Positions 1-9,489 are shown, counted from the first letter of the stretch. The stretch is DNA of 47,472 nucleotides from a bacterium (GCA_029978085.1 JAPOJV010000008.1:1-47472), one strand, 5' to 3'. Notes: generated by a model not told the origin, from the letters alone. A program made the numbers and translations.

Positions 1-46
1 ACGCGGCGCAGGCGACGATCATCACGACCAGCTTTTCGATCGACAT
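1..46 (-). CDS. Partial CDS, N-terminus of a hydrophobic protein
   Basis: Only the first 15 codons lie in the window. An ATG at 46 is preceded by a GGAG ribosome-binding site about 8 bases upstream. The readable residues begin MSIEKLVVMIV and are strongly hydrophobic, so the product probably starts with a signal peptide or membrane anchor. The family cannot be recognised from this fragment. Confidence 0.6.
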   Translation of the reverse strand, partial: MSIEKLVVMIVACAA

Positions 47-129
47 GGCTATTTCTCCGGTGGGCGAAACACGATTCCTCTGCCCACGCATTAGAGACAC
101 TCACCGGCCAGCGTCCAAGTCGCTGTCGC

Positions 130-258
130 CCGGTCACGCCGTGACCGGAAACAACCTGTCACGGCGTGACAGGGCCACGGTAGCCCGGTCACGCCGCAAC
201 CGGAAACAACCTGTCACGGCGTGACAGGGCCACGGTAGCCCGGTCACGCCGTGACCGG
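130..258. repeat. Tandem paired-palindrome (REP/BIME-like) repeat
   Basis: Two 19-base palindromes alternate with a 55-base period. Type A (CCGGTCACGCCGTGACCGG) is at 130-148, 185-203 and 240-258; the middle copy is decayed in one arm. Type B (CCTGTCACGGCGTGACAGG) is at 155-173 and 210-228. The linkers are also conserved. A single pair in the opposite orientation lies at 2947-2992. The last A copy contains the stop codon of the MEKHLA gene. The arrangement resembles REP/BIME elements; no REP-associated transposase gene is visible here. Confidence 0.85.
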
Positions 259-735
259 TGTCCACTCGCTGAACGTCGCGGCCTGGCCGCGGTGGGTGCC
301 CTCCGCGTCGATGAGGTTCCACACGATCGCCCGTTCAATTCGAAACCGCTTCCCGGTGGAGGAGATCCGCACGCCCGAGTAGTCGTCCACGTAGCCGTCA
401 CGCCGCGTCCGCTCGAGCAGCCGGGTCCGTTCGTCGCGGTGCATCGGCTCCGCCGTCAGCCGCGACGGCGTCCGCGTGAACTGCTCCGGCGTCATCTCCC
501 AGAGGGCGAGCGCGGCGGCGTTGCCGTAGTTCAGGATCGGGTCAGCCTGGGTGCCGTGCGAGACGACGACGAACGGCGCTTCGAACAGCCGTTCGGCCTG
601 ATCCCGCGGCGAGCCTTCCCGCGACACGAGCTCACGGCCGAGCAGGTTCGCGAACGACGAAAGCAGAAGGCCGGCCTGAGTGATCCACTCAGGCCGGCCC
701 CAGAAATCTGTGTCGTCGATGCGTACGACCGTCAC
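244..735 (-). CDS. MEKHLA domain protein (PAS-like)
   Basis: A 163-residue protein. From about residue 50 to the end it matches the MEKHLA family, a PAS-related domain: APFVVVSHG, YGNAAALALWEM, the PSRLTAEPMHRDER stretch, DDYSGVRIS and a terminal AATFSEWTP. No membrane segment or output domain is present. The GTG start at 735 follows the PEP-CTERM stop by only three bases (TGA CGC GTG), so the two are probably translationally coupled and share the sigma-54 promoter near 1511-1525. The final codons and the stop lie inside a 19-base repeat palindrome. MEKHLA domains are thought to sense or bind small ligands, but the ligand is unknown. A role as input to the adjacent sensorless activator is inference. 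Confidence 0.85.
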   Translation of the reverse strand: MTVVRIDDTDFWGRPEWITQAGLLLSSFANLLGRELVSREGSPRDQAERLFEAPFVVVSHGTQADPILNYGNAAALALWEMTPEQFTRTPSRLTAEPMHRDERTRLLERTRRDGYVDDYSGVRISSTGKRFRIERAIVWNLIDAEGTHRGQAATFSEWTPVTA

Positions 736-738
736 GCG

Positions 739-1458
739 TCAGCCCGCGGCAGCAGCGTCAGCCGCCACCTTCCGCCGCCGCCAGCCCACCAGGCCTGCCA
801 GTCCAGCACCGATCGCTGCCAACGCATAGGTCGACGGCTCAGGCACGGCCTGGACGCTGATGGAGAGATTGCTAATCGCATTGTTTGTAATCCAACCCGC
901 GCCATCAGTGTTCGACTTGGAATTCCCCGGATACGAATAGCCACTAGAATTTTGCGCACTTGGCGCAACAGCTGCGTTGGAGCCGAGCCAAGTGAAATAG
1001 TTTCCACTCGCAGCGCCCGCTGCTTCGAGAGTGATCCAGTAGGTTGTGCTGGCTGCCAGTTGGACAAGCCCCATGCCGAACGTGTATTGACCATTCGGAC
1101 CGAGGGTCTGTTGCGCTGAGGCAAGAACACTGCCGGTGGGAGAACCAGAAGAATCCGCCACCAGCTTCACTAACGCGTCATTCTCCGGAGCCACGTCGCC
1201 GAGAGCAAATACGACCGACTTAAACTTCAAGAACTCGGGGTTTGTGCCCGTTACGAAAGGAACGGCAAAAGAATTACCAGTCGAACCCGAAACTGTGGAT
1301 CCCACTTGGGCCGTGGCGAAAGTGGTGAATGGATCCGAGGCGGTCGATCCAAGGTTGCCGAACACGACATTCTCCGTTACCGGAGCGGCATGAGCGACCG
1401 ACGCCCCAAGGGCCACAAAACAAACGAGCGTCTTGATGAACGAGCGATGGGACATCAT
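739..1458 (-). CDS. PEP-CTERM sorting domain protein, probable choice-of-anchor type
   Basis: A 239-residue exported protein. The ATG at 1458 (ATGATG pair) gives a classic signal peptide, MMSHRSFIKT followed by LVCFVALGAS, with an AHA cleavage site near residue 24. The middle resembles choice-of-anchor ectodomains rich in Gly, Ser, Thr and Asn. The C-terminal 36 residues carry VPEPST, a hydrophobic helix and the WRRRK cluster of a PEP-CTERM signal, which is recognised by an exosortase (not encoded in the window). The frame stays open to 1587, but that upstream extension would cover the sigma-54 promoter and lacks signal-peptide character, so 1458 is preferred. It is the first gene of a pair with the MEKHLA gene. 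Confidence 0.88.
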   Translation of the reverse strand: MMSHRSFIKTLVCFVALGASVAHAAPVTENVVFGNLGSTASDPFTTFATAQVGSTVSGSTGNSFAVPFVTGTNPEFLKFKSVVFALGDVAPENDALVKLVADSSGSPTGSVLASAQQTLGPNGQYTFGMGLVQLAASTTYWITLEAAGAASGNYFTWLGSNAAVAPSAQNSSGYSYPGNSKSNTDGAGWITNNAISNLSISVQAVPEPSTYALAAIGAGLAGLVGWRRRKVAADAAAAG

Positions 1459-1510
1459 CTGGCGGCATCCGTGAATGGAGTTGTCGGAATCGTTTCCGCC
1501 GAACTCAGAG

Positions 1511-1525
1511 GCAAACCGTGTGCCA
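1511..1525 (-). promoter_or_regulatory. Sigma-54 (-24/-12) promoter for the PEP-CTERM/MEKHLA pair
   Basis: On the minus strand the sequence reads TGGCAC-ACGGT-TTGC, with GG-N10-GC spacing exactly as required for RpoN. The -24 element is at 1525-1520 and the -12 element at 1514-1511, which predicts a transcription start near 1500 and a leader of about 40 bases before the ATG at 1458. The divergent neighbour encodes a sigma-54 activator, and a perfect inverted repeat lies 140-180 bases upstream, the usual enhancer distance. Confidence 0.75.
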
Positions 1526-1616
1526 CGGCTAGCCCCGCTCCTGTTTTGTCTTTGAATGACAAAAAACCACGGGAAATCTTCATCCACGCCTAGGCGCGCG
1601 GGGCAGGCCAGATCGC

Positions 1617-1705
1617 TCGCAATTCGCCGTTCCGGCGAACCAATTTCACTGGGATCGCGAATTGATTCACAGGAATTGCGAACTCAATTCGCAATTCCTG
1701 TGAAT
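1617..1705. promoter_or_regulatory. Candidate activator-binding (enhancer) region with perfect 18-bp inverted repeat
   Basis: An 18-base arm at 1665-1682 (ATTCACAGGAATTGCGAA) is perfectly complementary to 1688-1705 across a 5-base spacer. The core TCGCAATTC recurs at 1617-1625 and 1689-1697, and inverted at 1673-1681. The region lies between the sigma-54 promoter and the divergent activator gene. It could serve as activator binding sites, as an autoregulatory operator, or as both. Confidence 0.6.
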
Positions 1706-1790
1706 TCTGATAGTCTCATCCCGACTCTCGGGTAGGTGGGAGCAGCGGCGGCGAGAATCCGCCGGGATATCACGCAGGAGCGCGTGTTTC

Positions 1791-2924
1791 ATGGCCGGTG
1801 ACACATCTTCGACTACCGCGGCCTCCCCGTCCCCGTTCAGTCGCGCCCGGGCGTCCCGCGCGGAGAAACGCTGGCCGCGGCTCGCAAGCGCGGCAAAGTC
1901 GGTCCGCCAACTGGAGGAGTCGATCCAGCAGGTGGCCGGGTTCGACTGCTCCGTGCTGATCACCGGCGAGACCGGCTGCGGCAAGGAGGAGGTGGCCCGA
2001 GCGATCCACGCCTCCGGCCCGCGGTCGACGAAGCCTTTCGTGGCGTTGAACTGCAGTGGCCTCGTGGCAGACCTGGCGGAGAGCCAGCTCTTTGGCCACG
2101 AAAGGGGCTCCTTCACCGGCGCCATGGGGTCAACGCAGGGCGTCTTTCGCGCGGCCAATGGAGGCGTGGTCTTCCTCGACGAAATCGGGGAACTGCCGCT
2201 CGAACTCCAGCCGAAGCTGCTGCGGGTGCTGCAACTGTGGGAGGTCACGCCCGTCGGCTCCACCGACGTCCACCGCGTGGATGTGCAGGTGATCGCCGCC
2301 ACGAATCGAGACCTCGAGTCACGGGTCGAAACGGGGGCGTTTCGGGAAGACCTCTTCTACCGGCTCAACACGATCCATCTCGCCGTACCGCCGCTTCGCG
2401 AACGCCGCGAAGACATCCCCCGGTTCATCGAGCACTTCTCGTCCCACTATGCCCGCGAATACGACCGGCCGCTGTGGGTGCCCGAGCCACCGCTGATCGC
2501 CCGGCTCGTCAATCACCCCTGGCCGGGCAATGTGCGGCAGCTGGCCCAGATGGTGCAGCGGGTTTACGTGTTGGAGGATCGCCGCACTGAATTGCTCGAC
2601 GCCCTGCTCGTTGCTCCACAAAGCCCGGCGTCAACGCCTCTGCAGTCAGCATCCGCCGGCACCGCAGATGCACCGGCCGGAAGTCCACCGACCGAAGACG
2701 TCCCGACCGACGAGCCGGCCGTGCCCGTCTATAACCTCGTCGAACTCCGGCGGCTCGCGGTGCGTCAGGCGATGGTGGCCACCGGTGGCCACCGCAGTCA
2801 GGCGGCCGAACTCCTCGGCGTGTCGCTCAACACGATGACGCGACTCGTCGCCGAGTGCTGCCCAGAACACGCGGCCTCACGGGCCGGCCGCAAGCGCAGC
2901 GTGACGACGGCGAAGCCGCGGTGA
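1791..2924 (+). CDS. Sigma-54-dependent transcriptional activator (AAA+ and Fis-type HTH, no sensor domain)
   Basis: A 377-residue enhancer-binding protein that would remodel RNA polymerase-sigma-54. The AAA+ domain has Walker A GETGCGKE (59-66), the sigma-54 contact loop GSFTGA (106-111, the A-to-S form of GAFTGA), Walker B VVFLDE (126-131) and REDLFYRL (185-192). A linker rich in Pro, Ala and Thr (about 275-312) leads to a Fis-like helix-turn-helix near 329-352. There is no receiver, GAF or PAS domain; the roughly 35-residue N-terminus is too short, so the protein resembles PspF in layout. It is divergent from a PEP-CTERM/MEKHLA pair carrying a sigma-54 promoter, its likely target. The control input is unknown. 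Confidence 0.93.
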   Translation: MAGDTSSTTAASPSPFSRARASRAEKRWPRLASAAKSVRQLEESIQQVAGFDCSVLITGETGCGKEEVARAIHASGPRSTKPFVALNCSGLVADLAESQLFGHERGSFTGAMGSTQGVFRAANGGVVFLDEIGELPLELQPKLLRVLQLWEVTPVGSTDVHRVDVQVIAATNRDLESRVETGAFREDLFYRLNTIHLAVPPLRERREDIPRFIEHFSSHYAREYDRPLWVPEPPLIARLVNHPWPGNVRQLAQMVQRVYVLEDRRTELLDALLVAPQSPASTPLQSASAGTADAPAGSPPTEDVPTDEPAVPVYNLVELRRLAVRQAMVATGGHRSQAAELLGVSLNTMTRLVAECCPEHAASRAGRKRSVTTAKPR

Positions 2925-2946
2925 GCGCATCGCAACTCGGTGTGGC

Positions 2947-2992
2947 CCTGTCACGCTGTGACAGGCAGGGTTTCCGGTCACGGCGTGACCGG
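2947..2992. repeat. Inverted single copy of the paired-palindrome repeat
   Basis: A type B palindrome (2947-2965, one mismatch between arms) and a type A palindrome (2974-2992) are separated by 8 bases, in the opposite orientation to the array at 130-258 and with the same flanking GGGCTACC. It lies between two convergent genes, so it could also act as a bidirectional transcription terminator. Confidence 0.8.
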
Positions 2993-3031
2993 GCTACCTC
3001 GGTAACGGGCCTACGGATGCGAGTTCGATAC

Positions 3032-3700
3032 TCATGCGGCCGGCTGCGTTGCAACCGGCGGCTCGATGGACGGAGCCGGGGCCGGGCGGAAGAACCCGGC
3101 GAACGCGAGCCAGGCCGAAGCCGCCAGGAGCAGGCAGCCGCAGCCGATGAACACGGCCGCCCACGGGCTCCGCCTCACCCGCACCCGCCGCACGGCGTGC
3201 CGCACGCGGCGGGTTACGTCGGCCCAGCCCTCCGGTGAATTCCTGGCACCGATCGCCACGAGGCTCATGCTCCGCATGCCGCCTCGGCCGTCGAGGTGCA
3301 CCTGCACCCCCCGCCCCGGCAGCGCCACCGTTTCGCCTGCCCAGCGAGCCTCCGGGTCGAGCCGCGATGCGATCTCCGCCACGACGGGCCGCAGTTGATC
3401 GAGGGACACGTTGTAGACCACCAGCCGCGGCCGCGTGGCGAGCACGACGACCGCAGTCAGAAACGCAAAACAGACCAGCGGCACGACGAGCCGCCACGGC
3501 CAGGTCGTGCCCGCCGGCTGCAGGAGATCGAGCGGCCCGGCGATCATCGGCCCTGCCACCGCCGCTGCCAGCAGCATCACGTCGAGCCCGCCGGCGATCG
3601 CGACCGGCCGGCGGCGCAGGTGAAGCAGGCCGACGGCGAGCAGATAGAGCCCCGGCGTCAGGAGAACGACCCACAGCGGAATGGATGACTCGAACGGCAT
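3032..3700 (-). CDS. Hypothetical membrane protein
   Basis: A 222-residue protein that I cannot assign to a family. It has about four hydrophobic segments: residues near 7-25 (LWVVLLTPGLYLLAVGLL), near 35-50, near 65-85 (LVVPLVCFAFLTAVVVLAT) and near 185-205 (AVFIGCGCLLLAASAWLAF). The stretch between the third and fourth is soluble, about 95 residues long and basic near its end. The ATG at 3700 follows the stop of the upstream 32-codon gene by two bases (TGA TC ATG), which indicates coupling. An ATG at 3730 would overlap that small gene. Confidence 0.65.
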   Translation of the reverse strand: MPFESSIPLWVVLLTPGLYLLAVGLLHLRRRPVAIAGGLDVMLLAAAVAGPMIAGPLDLLQPAGTTWPWRLVVPLVCFAFLTAVVVLATRPRLVVYNVSLDQLRPVVAEIASRLDPEARWAGETVALPGRGVQVHLDGRGGMRSMSLVAIGARNSPEGWADVTRRVRHAVRRVRVRRSPWAAVFIGCGCLLLAASAWLAFAGFFRPAPAPSIEPPVATQPAA

Positions 3701-3702
3701 GA

Positions 3703-3801
3703 TCACCCGGCCGCCCGCCAGGCCATCCACGCGAGCACCGCCAGCCAGGCAGCCTCCGCAACGAGGGCCGCCACGAGCGCTGGACTGACGAGCCGCGTCA
3801 T
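3703..3801 (-). CDS. Small single-pass membrane protein, 32 aa
   Basis: ATG at 3801, stop at 3705-3703. The product starts MTRLVSPALVAALVAEAAWL and is hydrophobic over almost its full length, ending in WRAAG. A good ribosome-binding site (AGTGAGG) lies 6-7 bases before the ATG. The gene fits exactly between the Minf_1886-type gene and the following membrane-protein gene, and its stop is two bases from that gene's start. Function unknown; it may be a small partner of the downstream membrane protein. Confidence 0.5.
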   Translation of the reverse strand: MTRLVSPALVAALVAEAAWLAVLAWMAWRAAG

Positions 3802-3814
3802 GACCAGCCTCACT

Positions 3815-4303
3815 TCAGACGGAGTCGGGCGCGACGAACGACAGATCGCGGGAGAACCCGTCGCCAAACTCGTACACGTCGTGGAAGTCTTCCCGCTTGT
3901 CGGAACGGGTTTTCCGCATCTGGCCGATGTCGATCATGTTGAACACGATCTCGCCAAAGTCCGCCGTGCTGCGAATGCCCCACGTGGAGAGCACTTTCGG
4001 TGCGAGGTAGCCATATTGCTGGAGCCCATAGAGCCGTGCCGCCTCGCAGAGCTGCTGACCCGACACGTGCTGCTCTGCCTGCCGGCGGCGGCCCTTGCCC
4101 CCCCGCGACCGTGGCTTGGGGGCCGGCTCGGCCTCACCGCTCCGCAGCGACTCCAGTTCCTCGAGGGCCGGCTCCTGCCCGAGCCCCAGCGACTCCTGGG
4201 CGAACGACAGGGCCTCGAGCACGAACAGGTAGGCTTCGAGTGTGTACCGCTGATCCTGCTTGAGCAGCTGAAACAGCGGGTGCTTGGGATCGACGATCGG
4301 CAT
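3815..4303 (-). CDS. Minf_1886 family conserved protein
   Basis: A 162-residue soluble protein starting MPIVDPKHPLFQLL with a GAGG ribosome-binding site five bases upstream. The N-terminus (DQRYTLEAYLFVLEAL) and C-terminus (VLSTWGIRSTADFGEIVFNM, then FHDVYEF) match a family of uncharacterised proteins found mainly in Planctomycetes and Verrucomicrobia. A lineage insertion of about 30 basic, Lys/Arg/Gly-rich residues (PKPRSRGGKGRRRQ) sits in the middle. Function unknown. The frame is open far upstream to 5584, but that stretch is antisense or shifted relative to TIGR03009 and is not part of the gene. Confidence 0.85.
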   Translation of the reverse strand: MPIVDPKHPLFQLLKQDQRYTLEAYLFVLEALSFAQESLGLGQEPALEELESLRSGEAEPAPKPRSRGGKGRRRQAEQHVSGQQLCEAARLYGLQQYGYLAPKVLSTWGIRSTADFGEIVFNMIDIGQMRKTRSDKREDFHDVYEFGDGFSRDLSFVAPDSV

Positions 4304-4353
4304 CGGCGCCTCGGTGGGACGGGACCGGGCGAAGTATATCGCGCCCCGGCCAC

Positions 4354-5250
4354 CTACGGCTGCGGCCGGCCGTCTTCGAGGATGTAGGTGTAGCCGAACG
4401 GCGTCACCGGCTTGGCGAAGTCGCGGATCAGGTCGAGCCCCTTGTCGATGAGATTCGTGGTGGGGTCGAACTGGTAGACGTCGCGGTCCTGCCCGCCGGG
4501 CTTGAAGATCTGGATCGCGAATGGCATCAGGTCGCGGCTCTGCAGGATCAGTTCGACCTTGGCGAAGTTCGCTGCGTCGGCCTGGTAGCGGGGCAGCGCC
4601 TCGAGCCAGATCTGGTCGGCCACGCCGGGAGGCGTGATGAGCCGCATCCAGTACCGCTTCTTGAGCGTGTCGGCCTTCGCTCCGAAGACGAACGGCAGGG
4701 GGCCGTCGCTGATCGCCTTGCCCCGCATCTCGGGCGGCAGCTTCGTCTCGCGAAGCTGCCGTTCCGTGTGCCGAAACTCGTAGATGCTCTCGCCGTTGCA
4801 CACCCAGTGCTCGCCCGCCTCGCCGCCGCGAGTCTCGTAGCGGCGCTGCTCCGGGCTCCACTGCTTCGATTCCTTGACGCGAAACAGCCCCTTGTCGGGC
4901 GCGGCGTACTTGAGTTCGCCCGTGCTCTCGGCGAAGGCCAGGCGGTCGCCGGTGGCGTCGGCCGGGCTCCAGGCGTTGTACTCCCATTTGCGAAAGGTGC
5001 ACGACCAGGTGCGGACGGCGTTGTTGCGGGTCTCCCAGGCGGCGAGCAACTGGTCGAGCGCGGCCTGCTCCTGCGGCGAGAGCGAGGGGGGCTGCGGCAC
5101 GGCGGGAGGGGTGACGGCGGCCACGCGGGGCTGCTGCGGCGGTGGCTGGACAGGTCGCGCCGGTTGCGGTGCCGGCTGTCCGTAGACGACCGTGGCCGGA
5201 ACACAGGCGACGCAGGCCAGCGCAACGAACAGGGCGAACGGACGACGCAT
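4354..5250 (-). CDS. TIGR03009-type secreted protein
   Basis: A 298-residue exported protein of a planctomycete-specific family of unknown function whose fold resembles outer-membrane lipoprotein carriers. It has an N-terminal signal peptide (MRRPFALFVALACVACVPAT), a Pro/Gln-rich linker (about 27-60), then the family domain with WSCTFRKWEYNAW, GLFRVKESKQW, HWVCNGESIYEF and a C-terminal FGYTYILED. The ATG at 5250 has GGAG about 9 bases upstream; an ATG five codons earlier (5265) is also possible. Probably acts in the periplasm-like compartment. Confidence 0.85.
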   Translation of the reverse strand: MRRPFALFVALACVACVPATVVYGQPAPQPARPVQPPPQQPRVAAVTPPAVPQPPSLSPQEQAALDQLLAAWETRNNAVRTWSCTFRKWEYNAWSPADATGDRLAFAESTGELKYAAPDKGLFRVKESKQWSPEQRRYETRGGEAGEHWVCNGESIYEFRHTERQLRETKLPPEMRGKAISDGPLPFVFGAKADTLKKRYWMRLITPPGVADQIWLEALPRYQADAANFAKVELILQSRDLMPFAIQIFKPGGQDRDVYQFDPTTNLIDKGLDLIRDFAKPVTPFGYTYILEDGRPQP

Positions 5251-5352
5251 GGTGGCGAACTCCATCTGGCAAACCTGGCAGTCGGGGGACTCTACAGGCC
5301 ACGCCCGCGGCCCGCGAGGCCGATTCCAGGCCGAATGCCGGCCGTATTCCGG

Positions 5353-7332
5353 TCACGTCCCTGCGGCGGCCCTCAATTCCCCGAGTTCGCGGGCGAACCC
5401 GCCGGAGAGGATCGGAAACCGACACCAGGTCTTCGGGTCGAGATTTTCGTCGTCGAGGTGAAACGATGGAGCGTACCGCTCCCGCTTCCACTGGTTGCGG
5501 CTCCAGAGCACGAAGAACCGCTCCGTCCAGATCGCGAGTTGCCGCGGCGCGTGATGCGGAAACTCCACGGCCAGCCGCTGCCATACCTCGAGCGGCGTCT
5601 GTTTGTCGCGGATTGCGAACCGCTCCGCTGCATCGAGCACGTCGTAGGGCATGAGGTCGGCCTCGTCGGTCTGCCCGGCGGCCGGCGGCCGCAGTTCAGC
5701 CGTGGGCGCCTGCACGTTCACGGCCGCGAGCGCCCGCACCGGACCGATGCCCTCCGGCCCAGCCCGCTCCAGCCACACGAGCCAGCGGCGCAGATAGGCC
5801 TTGTCGATGCCCGCGATCGGCGCGATGCCGCCGGAGGTGTCGCCATCCATGGTGGCATAGCCCACCGCGGCCTCCGAACGGTTGCTCGTCGACACGAGCA
5901 GGCCGCCGGTGAGGTTGGCGAGCATCCACACGCCCGGCGCACGGACGCGGGCCTGGATGTTCTGCAGGGCCACGTCGTCGCGGTCCCATGTCAGCGACCG
6001 CCCGACCGCCTCGGCCACGAGCTTCTCGTAGCCGCGGACGAGCGGCTCCACGTCGAACTCGTGAAACGTGCCCCCCAACGCCTCGGCGAGGCCGCGGGCT
6101 GCAGCCCGCGTGACCGGCCCTGAGTTGGCCGTCGACTGATAGACACACATCAGCGTGGCGGCGATGAGCGACCGCACGCTGCCGTCCACCGCGTCGCCCC
6201 TGCCCAGCCGGACCGCGGCTCCGGCAACGGTGAGCTCGTTGCTCGCCAGCCGCATGGCGAGCGCCACGAGGCAGGCCACCGCCGAAGAGTCGGCGCCACC
6301 GCTGGCCGACACCACGAACCCTCGCGACCGGCTCTTGCGCAGATAGTCGAACAGCCCGAGGGCGACGGCTCGCGTGAACTCCTCTTCCTTGACGTGCGGC
6401 CCGCGTTCCCAGGCATCGCGGCGATCGCCCGGCTCGTCTCGAGCCGGTGTCAGCGTCGGCGGCGCGAACGGCACGGCGACACACGCCTCACCATCGTCGA
6501 CCGCAGCCGCCGGCGCCCTCGCCTGCACGAGCCGGTTGGCGTCGACGTCGATCACGGCCGTCGTGAGGGCCTGGTCGCCGAAGGGAAACCGTCGACCGGC
6601 CGCCACGATCGTGCCGCCCGAGGCCACGATCACGCCTCCGTCATAGATCGCCCGCCCCGCCTCGTTGCCCGCGAGGTTGGCATACACGTAGGCGGCACCG
6701 AAGGCCCGCGAGCCCTCGACCACGAATCGCCGCCGGATCTCGTCCTTGCCAAACGCGAAGTGGCTCGCCGAGGGGTTCACAATCACGTCGATACCGCGGG
6801 CCGCCAGACTCGCGCCGGGGCGGCTCGCCACCCAGGCGTCCTCGCAGATCTCGAACCCGATCCGCACGCCACCGCAGTCGAAGCGGAGATCGCCGATCGG
6901 CACGGTCGTACCGTCGACCGTAAGCCGATCGACCCGGCCCCGCGTCCAGGGGCGAAACCAGCGCGGCTCGTAGTGGATGCCCTCGCCGGCGAGGTGTTGC
7001 TTGCAGACGACGCCTGCCAGCCGGCCATCGACCAGCAGCGCCACGGCATCGTAGACCGCATTCTCGAACCGCACCGGCAGGCCGACCGCCACGGCCATGC
7101 CCGTCGTCTGCGGCAGGATCTCGCCGAGCACCCGCCAGGCCATCCGCTGGACGCCCGGCGAGAGAAACGCGTCCTCGCAGCCATACCCGCTGATGCAGAG
7201 CTCCGGCAGGCAGAGTACCGACACCCCGGCGGCGCGGGCCGCAGCGATCGCCGCGTTGATCCGGTCGCGATTGCCGTCCCAATCGAGCGGCGTCTGGTTG
7301 ACCGCCGCGCCACCGACGCGAATCAGGTGCAT
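5353..7332 (-). CDS. nadE: Glutamine-dependent NAD(+) synthetase
   Basis: A 659-residue two-domain enzyme (EC 6.3.5.1) that amidates deamido-NAD in the last step of NAD biosynthesis. The N-terminal nitrilase-type glutaminase domain shows the Glu-Lys-Cys triad: E44 (LPELCISGYG), K111 (CKQHLAGEG) and C163 (FEICEDAW). The C-terminal synthetase domain has the ATP-binding P-loop SASGGADSS (342-350), and further on STSNRSE and the DGDTSGG region. The length is normal for the fused form. The ATG has GAGG seven bases upstream. A repeat element lies immediately upstream. Confidence 0.96.
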   Translation of the reverse strand: MHLIRVGGAAVNQTPLDWDGNRDRINAAIAAARAAGVSVLCLPELCISGYGCEDAFLSPGVQRMAWRVLGEILPQTTGMAVAVGLPVRFENAVYDAVALLVDGRLAGVVCKQHLAGEGIHYEPRWFRPWTRGRVDRLTVDGTTVPIGDLRFDCGGVRIGFEICEDAWVASRPGASLAARGIDVIVNPSASHFAFGKDEIRRRFVVEGSRAFGAAYVYANLAGNEAGRAIYDGGVIVASGGTIVAAGRRFPFGDQALTTAVIDVDANRLVQARAPAAAVDDGEACVAVPFAPPTLTPARDEPGDRRDAWERGPHVKEEEFTRAVALGLFDYLRKSRSRGFVVSASGGADSSAVACLVALAMRLASNELTVAGAAVRLGRGDAVDGSVRSLIAATLMCVYQSTANSGPVTRAAARGLAEALGGTFHEFDVEPLVRGYEKLVAEAVGRSLTWDRDDVALQNIQARVRAPGVWMLANLTGGLLVSTSNRSEAAVGYATMDGDTSGGIAPIAGIDKAYLRRWLVWLERAGPEGIGPVRALAAVNVQAPTAELRPPAAGQTDEADLMPYDVLDAAERFAIRDKQTPLEVWQRLAVEFPHHAPRQLAIWTERFFVLWSRNQWKRERYAPSFHLDDENLDPKTWCRFPILSGGFARELGELRAAAGT

Positions 7333-7347
7333 GGGCGCCTCATGTCA

Positions 7348-7503
7348 GTCAACTGGCGTGGGTTCGGGGCTGCCCATGCCCCGTCGCCGGACGCTCGCTA
7401 CGAACATCCTGTTCTTCGCTCGCTCGGATGCCGCCTTCGCTTCGGCATCCTGGCTGCGCTCGGCGGCATACGCCGGTTCCTGGGGCACGGGCAGCCCCTC
7501 ACG
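7348..7503. repeat. 155-bp dispersed element with terminal inverted repeats, copy 1
   Basis: Near-identical to an inverted copy at 33244-33398. Near its ends it carries 17-base inverted repeats: GGGGCTGCCCATGCCCC at 7366-7382 and GGGGCACGGGCAGCCCC at 7482-7498. The first 55 bases (GTCAACTGGCGTGGGTTCGG onward) and the last 20 are conserved between copies, while the centre diverges. No coding sequence inside. It fills most of the 237-base gap between speA and nadE; the remaining bases show nothing else. It resembles a MITE or a REP-type element. Confidence 0.8.
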
Positions 7504-7569
7504 CGTCCCGGGAGGGGCGACTGAACGCAGACCCACATTTGCTGTGGCTACGAAATCTGCGCGTGGCAC

Positions 7570-9489
<1,920 letters not shown>

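Noticed and set aside
130-258. CRISPR array
   Set aside because: The spacers are identical and the units are two alternating palindromes; there are no unique spacers and no cas genes.
3815-5584. A single 589-codon frame joining the Minf_1886 gene to upstream sequence
   Set aside because: The upstream part overlaps TIGR03009 and nadE in another frame and has no protein-like features; a ribosome-binding site and the family start lie at 4303.
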